Assembly (NCBI GenBank): GCA_963744575.1
Contig: CAVUUF010000016.1
Coordinates: forward strand, 744,001-808,000
Source: Palsa-504 sp963744575
Lineage (GTDB): Bacteria > Actinomycetota > Actinomycetes > Streptosporangiales > Streptosporangiaceae
Length of the DNA: 64,000 bases
Direction: 5' to 3'
A program made the translations under genes and the position numbers. The first letter of the stretch is position 1; each line of letters begins with the position of its first letter. The notes under the pieces were generated by a model, which was not told where the DNA came from, searched no databases, and saw nothing but the letters and a program-made list of their open reading frames with translations. Positions 47,374 through 55,752 of the stretch are shown here, in pieces.

Positions 47374-48690
47374 TCATTCCGCGGGCTGTTGCTCTTCGGC
47401 AGGACCAACGTCCACTGCTCCAACGGTGCGCTTACCGACGCGCAAGATCATGAAGCGTCCATGCAGCAGATTGTCCGCTGTAGGGACCATGTTCACATCC
47501 GTGATCTTGTGATTGTTCAGGTACGCCCCGCCTTCGGCGATGACCCGGCGAGCGGCCGAGACGGTCGGTGCGGTGCCCGATTCGGCCATCAGGTTCGCGA
47601 CGGGCGGGAACCCTGTAGTGCTCGCGGCCCCGCCATGGCTCAGGTGCCGGTACGGGTGCAGCTCGGCCACGGCCGCGGCCAGGGTGCGCCGGTCGAGTTC
47701 GGCGAGCCCCTGGCGACCGAACAGGGCCTGGCTGGCGGCGATCGCGCGCCCGGTCTCGTCCTCGCCGTGCACGAGTGTGGTCAGCTCCTCGGCCAGGGCC
47801 CGCTGGCCGAGCCGGGCGGCGGGCCGCTCGGCACTCTCCTTCACCAGCTGCTCGATCTCCTCGCGCGACCTGAAGCTGAACACGCGCAGCATGCCCGGTA
47901 CCTCGGCGTCAGACAGGTTCAGCCAGAACTGGTAGAACGCGTACGGCGACATCAGGTCGGCGCTGAGCCAGATCGCGCCGCCCTCGGTCTTGCCGTACTT
48001 CGTGCCGTCCGGCTTGGTGATCAGCGGCGTAGCCAGGGCGTGTACCGTCGCGCCCTGCACCGACCTGATCAGCCCGACCCCGGCGACCAGGTTGCCCCAC
48101 TGGTCGCTGCCGCCGAGCTGCAAGGTGCACCCGTAGCGCCGGTGGAGCTCCAGGTAATCCATGGCCTGCAGCAGCTGGTAGCTGAACTCGGTGTAGCTGA
48201 TCCCGCCCGCTTCCAGCCGGGCCTTCACCGACTCGCGGTCCAGCATCCGGTTGACCGAGAAGTGCTTGCCGATGTCCCGCAGGAAATCAAGCACGTGCAT
48301 AGGCTCGGTCCAGTCGAGGTTGCTGACGATCAGCGCGCTGGACTCGCCCGCGTCGAAATCGAGGAACCTGGACACCTCGCCGCGGATCCGCTCCACCCAC
48401 CCGGCCACCTTCTCGCGCGGGTTGAGCACCCGCTCGGATGACTTGCCGCTCGGGTCGCCGATCAGCCCGGTGGCGCCGCCGACGAGCCCGATCGGGCGGT
48501 GCCCGGCGAGTTGCAGGCGGCGCAGCGTCACCAGCAGTACCAGGTTCCCGATATGCAGCCCTGGCGCGGTCGGATCGAATCCGCCGTAGACCGTGACCCG
48601 GCCGGAGCTCAGCGCCTTGCGCAGCTCGCCGATATCGGTGCTGACGGCGATCAGGCCCCGCCAGGAAAGTTCGTCGATGATGTCGTCCAC
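47374..48690 (-). CDS. tyrS: tyrosyl-tRNA synthetase
   Basis: The class I synthetase is 438 aa. It begins at the GTG at 48690 (VDDIIDELSWRGLIAVSTD). The HIGH signature is PGLHIGN, the tyrosine-binding region is SYQLLQAMDYLELH and GGSDQWGN, the KMSKS loop is GTKYGKTEGG, and the C-terminal S4 RNA-binding domain contains SAARRVIAEGGAYLNN. Length and order are normal. It lies 26 bp downstream of the glycosylase gene and upstream of the rrn operon. Confidence 0.96.
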   Translation of the reverse strand: MDDIIDELSWRGLIAVSTDIGELRKALSSGRVTVYGGFDPTAPGLHIGNLVLLVTLRRLQLAGHRPIGLVGGATGLIGDPSGKSSERVLNPREKVAGWVERIRGEVSRFLDFDAGESSALIVSNLDWTEPMHVLDFLRDIGKHFSVNRMLDRESVKARLEAGGISYTEFSYQLLQAMDYLELHRRYGCTLQLGGSDQWGNLVAGVGLIRSVQGATVHALATPLITKPDGTKYGKTEGGAIWLSADLMSPYAFYQFWLNLSDAEVPGMLRVFSFRSREEIEQLVKESAERPAARLGQRALAEELTTLVHGEDETGRAIAASQALFGRQGLAELDRRTLAAAVAELHPYRHLSHGGAASTTGFPPVANLMAESGTAPTVSAARRVIAEGGAYLNNHKITDVNMVPTADNLLHGRFMILRVGKRTVGAVDVGPAEEQQPAE

Positions 48691-48716
48691 GCCTGCATGG
48701 TGCCACTTACCGGCCG

Positions 48717-49358
48717 TCAGGGGGTAACCAGTTTGGTTCGCCTGGGCACGTGCGCCCGGTACGCGGACACGGTCGGGTCCCCTTCGCGCCAGAACCGCCA
48801 GGGGATCTCGGCCGCGCTGCTCACCCCGACCCGCGGTCCAGTGGAAATATTTACCGAACGGGCTGGCGTGCTTGCCCCCGCGCGCACCCGGAGCGGAGAT
48901 GCGGCCACGCACACGTCGGCTCCGTCCAGCGACCGGTCGATGCCGAGCGCCTGGCAGAGCCGGGCCGGACCGCGGGCCAGGTCGCGAGCCGCGACCCGCA
49001 CCGGGCCCCGGGTGCGCCGGGCGCGGGCCAGGTCCTGGCCGACGATGACCGCGCCCGCGCGCAGCAGCACCGCCGAGGCGCTGCCTGCCTCCCCCAGGCA
49101 GACCATGTTCACGCAGAAGTGCATGCCGTAGGTGAAGTAGACGTAGGCATGCCCGGGCGGGCCGAACATCACCGCGTTCCGCCGGGTCTTCCCGCGGTAG
49201 GCGTGCGAGGCCGGATCGGACCGGCCGGCGTACGCCTCGACCTCGGTGAGCTCGACCGCGACCAGGCCATCCGCCGTCTGGTGCTCGAGCACGCAGCCGA
49301 GCAGGTCCGGAGCCACCTCGACGGCGTGCCTGGCGAAGAACTCCCGCGGGAGCGGCAC
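48717..49358 (-). CDS. mpg: 3-methyladenine DNA glycosylase (AAG/Mpg family)
   Basis: The 213-aa enzyme starts base excision repair of alkylated purines. FFARHAVEVAPDLLGCVLEH, the catalytic Glu in VELTEVEAYAG, DPASHAYRGKTRRNAVMFGP, AYVYFTYGMHFCVN and the LARGPARLCQALGI helix define the family. The GTG start immediately follows the argH stop (TAG ends at 49359). The argH-mpg-tyrS order is conserved in actinobacteria, including Mycobacterium. Confidence 0.92.
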   Translation of the reverse strand: MPLPREFFARHAVEVAPDLLGCVLEHQTADGLVAVELTEVEAYAGRSDPASHAYRGKTRRNAVMFGPPGHAYVYFTYGMHFCVNMVCLGEAGSASAVLLRAGAVIVGQDLARARRTRGPVRVAARDLARGPARLCQALGIDRSLDGADVCVAASPLRVRAGASTPARSVNISTGPRVGVSSAAEIPWRFWREGDPTVSAYRAHVPRRTKLVTP

Positions 49359-50804
49359 CTACCCGGCGTCCTCGGCGGCCCAGGCGGCGTGCACGTCGAC
49401 CGTCGCGCGCAGCGCGGCGATCTGCTCGGCGACGCGCTCCGGCGCCGTGCCGCCATGCCCCTGGCGGGCCGCGAGCGCGCCCCGGACCGTCAGCACCTGG
49501 CGGACGTCGGGGGTCAGGTACTCGGAGACCTTGGCCAGGTCGGCGTCGGTCACCTCGTCCAGGTCGCAGTCGTGCACCTGGCACCACACCACCAGGTGCC
49601 CGACCACCTCGTGCGCCTCGCGGAACGGGACACCCCGGCGGACCAGGTACTCGGCCAGATCGGTGGCCAGGGTGAATCCGACCGAGGCGCTCCGGCGCAG
49701 CCGGTCGGGGTTGACCCGCAGCGTCGCGATCAGGCCGGCCATCGCGGGCAGCACCAGCAGCAGGGTGTCGACCGCGTCGAACACCGGCTCCTTGTCTTCC
49801 TGCAGGTCCCGGTTATAGGTCAGCGGCAGGCCCTTCAGCGTGGTGAGCAGCCCGGTCAGCCCGCCGATCAGGCGGCCCGCCTTACCCCGGGCCAGCTCGG
49901 CCACGTCCGGATTCTTCTTCTGCGGCATGATCGAGGATCCGGTCGCGTATCCGTCGTCGATCTCGACCCAGCCGAATTCCTGCGAGGACCAGAGCACGAT
50001 CTCCTCGCCGAGCCGGGACAGGTGCACCCCGGTCAGCGCCGCGGCGAAGCAGAACTCAGCCGCGAAGTCGCGGTCGGCGACCGCGTCCATCGAGTTCGGC
50101 GCCGACTCGTCGAAGCCGAGTTCGGCCGCGAGCACCTGCGGGTCGACCGGAAGCGACGACCCGGCCAGCGCGCCGGACCCGAGCGGGCTGACCGCGGCGC
50201 GCTTGTCCCAGTCGCGCAGCCGGCTGACGTCCCGGGCGAACGCCTGCACGTGCGCCAGCAGCTGGTGGGCGAACAGCACCGGCTGCGCGTGCTGCATGTG
50301 CGTCATGCCGGGTGCGGGCAGGTCGCCGCTGGCGGCCGCCTGGTCGATCAGCGCGGTTTCCAGCTCGGTCAGCCTGCTCACGATCAGCCGGACGTTGTCC
50401 CGCAGGTACAGCCGCAGGTCGGTGGCCACCTGATCGTTGCGGCTGCGGCCAGCCCGGAGCTTGCCGCCGAGGGCGCCGAGCCGTTCGAGCAGGCCCCGCT
50501 CCAGCGCGGTGTGCACGTCCTCGTCGGCGACCGTGGGCCGGAACGTCCCGTTGGCGCAGGCCCGGTCCAGGTCGTCCAGGGCCTGGAGCATCGCGTCGAG
50601 CTCGGCGTCAGTCAGCAGCCCGGCCCGGTGCAGCACCCGGGCGTGCGCGCGGGAGGCGCGCAGGTCGTACCGGGCCAGCCGCCAGTCGAACTGGACGCTG
50701 ACGGACAGCCGAGCCAGCGCGTCCGCAGGTCCCGCGCCGAACCGCCCGCCCCACAGCCGGGTAGCCCCGTCCGGATGCCCTGACGACTGTTCCTGTCCTT
50801 CCAC
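49359..50804 (-). CDS. argH: argininosuccinate lyase
   Basis: ArgH carries out the last step of arginine synthesis, cleaving argininosuccinate to arginine and fumarate. The 481-aa protein has WGGRF, DEDVHTALE, GRSRNDQVATDLR, the superfamily signature GSSIMPQKKNPD with the catalytic Ser loop, and a helical C-terminal domain. The GTG start has AGAGGGA upstream. It follows argR by 50 bp. argG, which sits between argR and argH in Mycobacterium, is absent here. Confidence 0.96.
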   Translation of the reverse strand: MEGQEQSSGHPDGATRLWGGRFGAGPADALARLSVSVQFDWRLARYDLRASRAHARVLHRAGLLTDAELDAMLQALDDLDRACANGTFRPTVADEDVHTALERGLLERLGALGGKLRAGRSRNDQVATDLRLYLRDNVRLIVSRLTELETALIDQAAASGDLPAPGMTHMQHAQPVLFAHQLLAHVQAFARDVSRLRDWDKRAAVSPLGSGALAGSSLPVDPQVLAAELGFDESAPNSMDAVADRDFAAEFCFAAALTGVHLSRLGEEIVLWSSQEFGWVEIDDGYATGSSIMPQKKNPDVAELARGKAGRLIGGLTGLLTTLKGLPLTYNRDLQEDKEPVFDAVDTLLLVLPAMAGLIATLRVNPDRLRRSASVGFTLATDLAEYLVRRGVPFREAHEVVGHLVVWCQVHDCDLDEVTDADLAKVSEYLTPDVRQVLTVRGALAARQGHGGTAPERVAEQIAALRATVDVHAAWAAEDAG

Positions 50805-50854
50805 AGTCCCTCTTTCTACCGTACCGATGGCTCAGTTACGTCGCGGTAGCGCCG

Positions 50855-51388
50855 TCAACGGCGGCGTTCGGTCCAGCGGGTGAAGCCGGCGGCCAGGGCG
50901 TCGCCGCCGGCCGGATCGCGCGCGATGACCAGGACCGTGTCATCGCCGGCTACCGTGCCGAGGATCGACGGCAGGGCCGCGTGGTCGATGACCGAGGCGA
51001 GGAACTGGGCCGCCCCGGCCGGGGTTCTGAGCACGACCAGGTTGGCGCTCGCCTCGGCTGAGGTCATCAGCTCGCCCAGGTACCGCGACAGGCGCGACGG
51101 GCGGCCGGGCTCGCCCGCAGGCCGTTCGGCCCCGGACTCGACCGGACCGCCGGGGTGGGATCCCGGCCCGCCCGGCTCCTCAGGCAGGGCGTAGACCAGC
51201 GTCCCCCCGGAGCGCAGCCGCACCACGCCGAGCTCGTCCAGGTCCCGGGACAGGGTCGCCTGCGTCACGTGCACGCTGGCGTACCGTTCCAGCAGCTCGG
51301 CCAGTTCCTCCTGGGAGCGGACCTGCTCACGGGCGAGGATGGCCGCGATCTTCGCGTGCCTGGCCGTCTTGGTCAGCGGGGTGGTCAC
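50855..51388 (-). CDS. argR: arginine repressor ArgR
   Basis: The 177-aa protein has an N-terminal winged helix (TARHAKIAAILAREQVRSQEELAELL, then VTQATLSRDLDELGVVRL) and a C-terminal arginine-binding and hexamerisation domain (LVVLRTPAGAAQFLASVIDH, GTVAGDDTVLVIARDP). The linker (PGGPGSHPGGPVESGAERPAGEPGR) is longer than usual. It should repress the arg operon at the ARG-box-like dyad before argC when arginine is plentiful. It starts at the GTG at 51388. Confidence 0.93.
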   Translation of the reverse strand: MTTPLTKTARHAKIAAILAREQVRSQEELAELLERYASVHVTQATLSRDLDELGVVRLRSGGTLVYALPEEPGGPGSHPGGPVESGAERPAGEPGRPSRLSRYLGELMTSAEASANLVVLRTPAGAAQFLASVIDHAALPSILGTVAGDDTVLVIARDPAGGDALAAGFTRWTERRR

Positions 51389-52376
51389 GGCTGCTCCACC
51401 CGGCCGAAGGCGCGGGGGGAACGGGGGGGTCGTCCCCCCCGGAGGTACAGAGCCAGGAAAGCAGCGCCTTCTGCGCGTGCAGCCGGTTTTCCGCCTGCTC
51501 CCAGACCACGCTGTTCGGCCCGTCGATCACGTCCGCGCTGATCTCCTCGCCGCGGTGCGCCGGCAGGCAGTGCAGCACCAGGCAACCCGGCTCGGCCAGG
51601 GCCAGCTTCGGCGCGTCCAGGCGGTAGGAGTCGCCGTCGCCATCGGAGCCGAAGACCGTGAGCCGCCGGTCCCGCTCGGCCTCGACGCCCATCGACGTCC
51701 ACACGTCGGTGGCGATCACGTCAGCTCCGGCGCACGCCGCCCGCGGGTCGGTGCTGACCTCCACGGCGCCGCCGGTCTGCGCGGCGATCCGCGCCGCGGC
51801 GGCCAGCACCGCCTCATCTGGGTGGTAAGCCTCCGGCGCACCGACGCGCACCCGCATCCCGGCGGTGGCGCCGCCCAGGAGATAGGAGTGCGCCATGTTG
51901 CTCGCGCCGTCGCCGAGGAAAGCCAGCACCCGCCCGGACAGGGATCCGTAGTGCGCCCGGATGGTCTGCAGGTCGGCCAGCACCTGGCAGGGGTGGAACT
52001 GGTCGGTGAGCGCGTTGATCACCGGCACGGTCGAGGCCGAGGCCATCAACTCGATACGCTCCTGCCCGGAAGTCCGCCAGGCGATCGCCGCGACCTGGCG
52101 GGTGAGCACCCGGGCCACGTCTTCGATCGTCTCGCCCCGGCCGATGTGGGTCGTCTGCGTGTCGATCACCAGCGGGTGGCCGCCGAGTTCGGCGATGCCG
52201 ACGGTGAACGACACCCGGGTCCGCAGCGACGGCCTATCGAACAGCACCGCGACGGCCTGCGGGCCTGCCAGCGGGTGCCACCCGAACCTGTCCTTCTTCA
52301 TCCGCTCGGCCAGGTCGAGCACCGCGGCCTGCTCGACCGGGGTGAGGTCGTCATCACGCAGGAAGTGCCTGGTCAT
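51327..52376 (-). CDS. argF: ornithine carbamoyltransferase (C terminus probably altered by repeat/frameshift)
   Basis: ArgF makes citrulline from ornithine and carbamoyl phosphate. The carbamoyl-phosphate motif DRPSLRTRVSF, FHPCQVLADL and VLHCLPAHRG are intact. The ATG overlaps the argD stop (ATGA). As read, the protein is 349 aa and its last ~30 residues (GGDDPPVPPAPSAGWSS...) run 62 bp into argR. These are coded by a GC palindromic repeat and what follows. A one-base correction in the G/C runs would end the protein as AFGRVEQP with TGA at 51385, overlapping the argR GTG as GTGA, the same coupling seen at other junctions here. The enzyme core should be functional either way. Confidence 0.92.
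   Translation of the reverse strand: MTRHFLRDDDLTPVEQAAVLDLAERMKKDRFGWHPLAGPQAVAVLFDRPSLRTRVSFTVGIAELGGHPLVIDTQTTHIGRGETIEDVARVLTRQVAAIAWRTSGQERIELMASASTVPVINALTDQFHPCQVLADLQTIRAHYGSLSGRVLAFLGDGASNMAHSYLLGGATAGMRVRVGAPEAYHPDEAVLAAAARIAAQTGGAVEVSTDPRAACAGADVIATDVWTSMGVEAERDRRLTVFGSDGDGDSYRLDAPKLALAEPGCLVLHCLPAHRGEEISADVIDGPNSVVWEQAENRLHAQKALLSWLCTSGGDDPPVPPAPSAGWSSRDHPADQDGQAREDRGHPRP
51411..51442. repeat. GC palindromic repeat, copy at argF 3' end
   Basis: On the plus strand it reads CGCGGGGGG, AAC, G7, TCGT, C7, GG, giving a 7-bp stem with a TCGT loop. The argB copy on the minus strand has the same order (CG7, TCT, G8, CGT, C6, GG). It lies where the ArgF C terminus departs from the family. 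Confidence 0.7.
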
Positions 52377-53560
52377 GAGCTGACCTCCGTGAGGATCCGC
52401 GGCCACGCGGCGACGAACTCGTCCGCCTCGGCGAAGGACAGGATCAGCGGCGGTGCCAGCCGGATCGCGTCCGGCTGCACCGCGTTGACCAGGAACCCGG
52501 CCCGCCGGGCGGCAGCCTCGACGTCCGGAGCCACCTCGGCGGTCAATACCACCGCGCGCCAGAGCCCGGCGCCGCGCACACCAGCCAGCAGCGGGTGGCT
52601 GACCTCGCCGAGGCCGGCCGCCAGGTGCTCGCCGACCGCGGTGACGTGGGCCAGCAGCCCGTCGCGCTCGATGGTGTCCAGGACCGCCAGGGCCGCGGCG
52701 CAGGCGACCGGGTTGCCGCCAAAGGTGGAGCCGTGGTCGCCCTTGGCGAAGCCGGCCCCGGCCGCGCCGAGCCCGACGCACGCCCCGATGGGCAGCCCGC
52801 CGCCGAGGCCTTTGGCCAGGGTCAGCAGGTCGGGCCGCACGCCCGCGGCCTGGTGCGCGAACCACGCCCCGGTCCGGCCGATGCCGCTTTGGATCTCGTC
52901 GAGCACGAGCAGGGCCCCGGCCGCGTCGCAGGCCTCGCGCGCGGCCCGCAGGTAGCCCTCGGGAGCGGGCACCACACCGCTCTCGCCGAGGCCGGGCTCG
53001 AGGAAGACGGCCGCGACGTCGGCGCTGACTGCCGACCGCAGCGCCGCGGTGTCCCCGTAGGGCACGAACCGCACGGTCAGGCCGAACGGGCCGAACGGCG
53101 CGCGGATCGACTCCTTGCCGGTCAGGGCGAGCGCGCCCATCGTCCGGCCGTGGAAGCTGCGCTCAGCCGCCACGATCACCGGCCGCCCCGGCCCGGCGAC
53201 GCGGCGCACCAGCTTGACCGCCGCCTCGTTGGCCTCGGCGCCGGAGTTCGCGAAGAACACCCGGCCATCGGTACCGAGCAGGGCGAGGATGCGTTCGGCC
53301 AGTTCGACCTCGCGCTCGTGCAGGAACAGGTTGGAGGTGTGCGCGACCTCGGCCACCTGGCGGCTGACCGCCTCGACCAGGGCCGGGTGGGCATGCCCGA
53401 GCGAGCTCACCGCGATCCCGGCGATCAGGTCCAGGTAGGCGCGGCCGTCGGCGTCCCAGACCCGGCAGCCCTGGCCGCGGCTGATGGCCAGCGGGGGTAG
53501 GCCGTAGTTCGGCATCAGCGCCGCGGCGAACCGTTTCTGCAGGGCCTCTGTTTCTGTCAC
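52373..53560 (-). CDS. argD: acetylornithine aminotransferase
   Basis: ArgD is a PLP-dependent transaminase of 395 aa that makes N-acetylornithine. NYGLPPLAISRGQGCRVWD, FFANSGAEANEAAVKL, SFHGRTMGAL, the PLP Asp in VLDEIQSGIGRTG, and the Schiff-base Lys in TLAKGLGGGLPIG are present. The GTG at 53560 follows GGAGG and overlaps the argB stop as GTGA. In actinobacteria the enzyme may also serve in lysine synthesis (DapC). Confidence 0.95.
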   Translation of the reverse strand: MTETEALQKRFAAALMPNYGLPPLAISRGQGCRVWDADGRAYLDLIAGIAVSSLGHAHPALVEAVSRQVAEVAHTSNLFLHEREVELAERILALLGTDGRVFFANSGAEANEAAVKLVRRVAGPGRPVIVAAERSFHGRTMGALALTGKESIRAPFGPFGLTVRFVPYGDTAALRSAVSADVAAVFLEPGLGESGVVPAPEGYLRAAREACDAAGALLVLDEIQSGIGRTGAWFAHQAAGVRPDLLTLAKGLGGGLPIGACVGLGAAGAGFAKGDHGSTFGGNPVACAAALAVLDTIERDGLLAHVTAVGEHLAAGLGEVSHPLLAGVRGAGLWRAVVLTAEVAPDVEAAARRAGFLVNAVQPDAIRLAPPLILSFAEADEFVAAWPRILTEVSS

Positions 53561-54504
53561 GAGTCGCCTCCAGGCAGGACCATGGTGCCGATGCCGGAAT
53601 CGGTGAAGATCTCGAGCAGGACGGCGTGGCTGAGGCGGCCGTCCAGGACGTGCGCCTGCGGGACGCCGCCGCGCACCGCGGTCAGGCACGCCTCCATCTT
53701 GGGGATCATCCCGGCGGAAAGACCGGGCAGCAGCCGCTCGAGTTCGGCCGCGGCGAGCTCGCTGATCACGTCGGCCGACGAGGGCCAGTCCCGGTACAGG
53801 CCGGCCACGTCGGTGAGCACCACGAGCTTGGCCGCGTCCAGGGCGACCGCGAGGGCAGCCGCCGCGGTGTCCGCGTTCACGTTGTAGACCTCGCCGTCCC
53901 GGCCTGCAGCCACGCTGGAGACGACCGGGATCCGGCCGTCGGCGAGCAGCGCCTCGATGGCGCCGGGGTTGGTGGCTACGATCTCCCCGACCAGGCCGAT
54001 GTCCACCGGCTCACCGTCGACGACGGCGGTCTTGCGGACCGCGGTGAACGTGCTCGCGTCCTCCCCCGACACGCCCACGGCGAACGGGCCGTGCCGGTTT
54101 ATCAGGCCGACGATGTCCTTGTTCACCTTGCCGGACAGGACCATCCGGACGACCTCCATGGCCTCCGGCGTGGTGACCCGGAGCCCCGCGGTGAACGTCG
54201 ACTCCACCCCGAGCCTGCCGAGTTGCTCGGTGATCTGCGGGCCGCCGCCGTGCACCACGACCGGGCGCAGCCCGGCGTAGCGCAGGAACACCAGGTCCTG
54301 CGCGAAGGCCAGGCGCAGCGCCCCGTCGGTCATCGCGTGGCCGCCGTACTTGATCACCACGGTCTGGCCGTGGAACTTGTTCAGCCAGGGCAGCGCCTCG
54401 ATCAGCGTCGCCGCCTTGGCCGAGGCATCCTCGATCCGCCCCTCGGTGCTGGCCCGGGGGGACGCCCCCCCCAGACCCCCCCGATTAATGCTGGCGATGG
54501 TCAT
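53557..54504 (-). CDS. argB: acetylglutamate kinase with a repeat-encoded N-terminal insertion
   Basis: ArgB phosphorylates N-acetylglutamate. The 315-aa protein has VVIKYGGHAM, VVVHGGGPQIT, LVFLRYAGLRP, VNADTAAAALA and IPKMEACLTAV, the usual substrate and nucleotide sites. The ATG at 54504 overlaps the argJ stop (ATGA), so the start is secure. Residues 7-19 (NRGGLGGASPRAS) interrupt the normal short N terminus before EGRIEDASAKAATLIEALPW. They are coded by a GC palindromic repeat. The insertion precedes the N-terminal helix that mediates arginine-sensitive hexamerisation in some ArgB enzymes. Confidence 0.95.
   Translation of the reverse strand: MTIASINRGGLGGASPRASTEGRIEDASAKAATLIEALPWLNKFHGQTVVIKYGGHAMTDGALRLAFAQDLVFLRYAGLRPVVVHGGGPQITEQLGRLGVESTFTAGLRVTTPEAMEVVRMVLSGKVNKDIVGLINRHGPFAVGVSGEDASTFTAVRKTAVVDGEPVDIGLVGEIVATNPGAIEALLADGRIPVVSSVAAGRDGEVYNVNADTAAAALAVALDAAKLVVLTDVAGLYRDWPSSADVISELAAAELERLLPGLSAGMIPKMEACLTAVRGGVPQAHVLDGRLSHAVLLEIFTDSGIGTMVLPGGDS
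54453..54484. repeat. GC palindromic repeat, copy in the argB 5' coding region
   Basis: On the minus strand it reads CG7, TCT, G8, CGT, C6, GG. It is translated in frame as RGGLGGASPR. A related copy in the opposite orientation lies at 51411-51442. In-frame insertion of a palindromic repeat within a gene resembles, in principle, the Rickettsia palindromic elements. Confidence 0.7.
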
Positions 54505-55652
54505 GTCGAGTAGGCCGAATTCTCGTGCACGTAGGCGGTGGTCAGGTCGGTGGTCAGGATGGTCGCCGAGTGCGGGCCGGCGGACAGGTCCACGGTGATG
54601 GTCACGTCCTTCGGCTTCAGGTCCACCTTGGCGCGCTCGTCGCCGGGGGCGCCGTGCCGGCAGACCCAGATCCCGTTGATCGCGACGTTCAGCCGGTCCG
54701 GCTCGAAGACCGCGTCGGTAGTGCCGACCGCGCTGATCACCCGGCCCCAGTTGGGGTCCTCGCCGCCGATGGCGCACTTGAGCAGGTTGTTCCGCGCCAC
54801 GGCCCGGCCCGCGGTCACCGCGTCGGCCGCCGACGCGGCCCCCACCACCTCGATCGTGATCATCTTGTCCGCGCCCTCGGCGTCCAGCTGAAGCTGCCGG
54901 GCCAGGTCGGCGCACACCTCGGTGAGCCCCAGGGTGAACTCAGCCACCTCCGGCGTCACCCCCGAAGCCCCGCTGGCCATCAGCAGCACCGTGTCATTGG
55001 TGGACATGCAGCCGTCGGTGTCGAGCCGGTCGAAGGTCACCGCGGTGGCGGACCGGAGCGCGGCGTCGAGTTGCCCGGGCGTGAGATCGGCGTCGGTGGT
55101 GAGCACGCACAGCATGGTGGCCAGACCGGGTGCGAGCATCCCCGCGCCCTTGGCCATCCCGCCGATGCTGTACCCGTCCACGCGGCGGAAGGCGATCTTG
55201 ACCACGGTGTCGGTGGTCCTGATCGCGTCGGCGGCGGCCAGGCCACCGGCCCGGGAGGCTTCGGTGACGGCGGCGTCGACGCCGGGGAGCAGCTTGTCCA
55301 TCGGCAGCCGCTCGCCGATCAGGCCGGTCGAGCAGACCGCGATCTCCCCCGCCGAATCTCCGATGGCGGCGGCCGCGTGCTCGGCGGTGGCGTGCGTGTC
55401 CTGGAAGCCGAGCGGCCCGGTGCAGGCGTTGGCCCCGCCGGAGTTGAGCACCACGGCCCGGACCCGGCCGCCCCGGACCACCTGGCGGGTCCAGGTCACC
55501 GGGGCGGCCTGCACCCGGTTGGAGGTGAACACGGCCGCGGCGGACCGCGACGGCCCGTCGTTCAGGACCACGGCCACGTCCGGCTGGCCGGACGACTTCA
55601 GTCCGGCCGTCACTCCGGCGGCCCGGAAGCCAAGCGGGGCGGTCACGCTCAC
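54501..55652 (-). CDS. argJ: bifunctional glutamate N-acetyltransferase/ornithine acetyltransferase
   Basis: ArgJ recycles acetyl from acetylornithine to glutamate, closing the cyclic arginine pathway. The 383-aa precursor has the self-cleavage site KGAGMLAPGLATML; cleavage before Thr179 gives alpha and beta chains. LNSGGANACTG, STGLIGERLP and the C-terminal YVHENSAYST are also typical. I choose the GTG at 55652 (VSVTAPLGFRAAGV) after GGAGAAACA; the longer ATG frame has no ribosome site. It lies 100 bp after argC. Confidence 0.94.
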   Translation of the reverse strand: MSVTAPLGFRAAGVTAGLKSSGQPDVAVVLNDGPSRSAAAVFTSNRVQAAPVTWTRQVVRGGRVRAVVLNSGGANACTGPLGFQDTHATAEHAAAAIGDSAGEIAVCSTGLIGERLPMDKLLPGVDAAVTEASRAGGLAAADAIRTTDTVVKIAFRRVDGYSIGGMAKGAGMLAPGLATMLCVLTTDADLTPGQLDAALRSATAVTFDRLDTDGCMSTNDTVLLMASGASGVTPEVAEFTLGLTEVCADLARQLQLDAEGADKMITIEVVGAASAADAVTAGRAVARNNLLKCAIGGEDPNWGRVISAVGTTDAVFEPDRLNVAINGIWVCRHGAPGDERAKVDLKPKDVTITVDLSAGPHSATILTTDLTTAYVHENSAYST

Positions 55653-55752
55653 TGTTTCTCCAAATCTTCGCGCCATCCGGAGGCCCTCCGGGCCGCCCGC
55701 CGCTCGCACGGGCTCAAAAGGCCCGTGCTCGCTAGCCGGTACCGGATGGCAC

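Noticed and set aside
47374..49587. 737-residue frame containing tyrS
   Set aside because: The first ~300 codons are antisense or out-of-frame to mpg and argH; the family start is the GTG at 48690.
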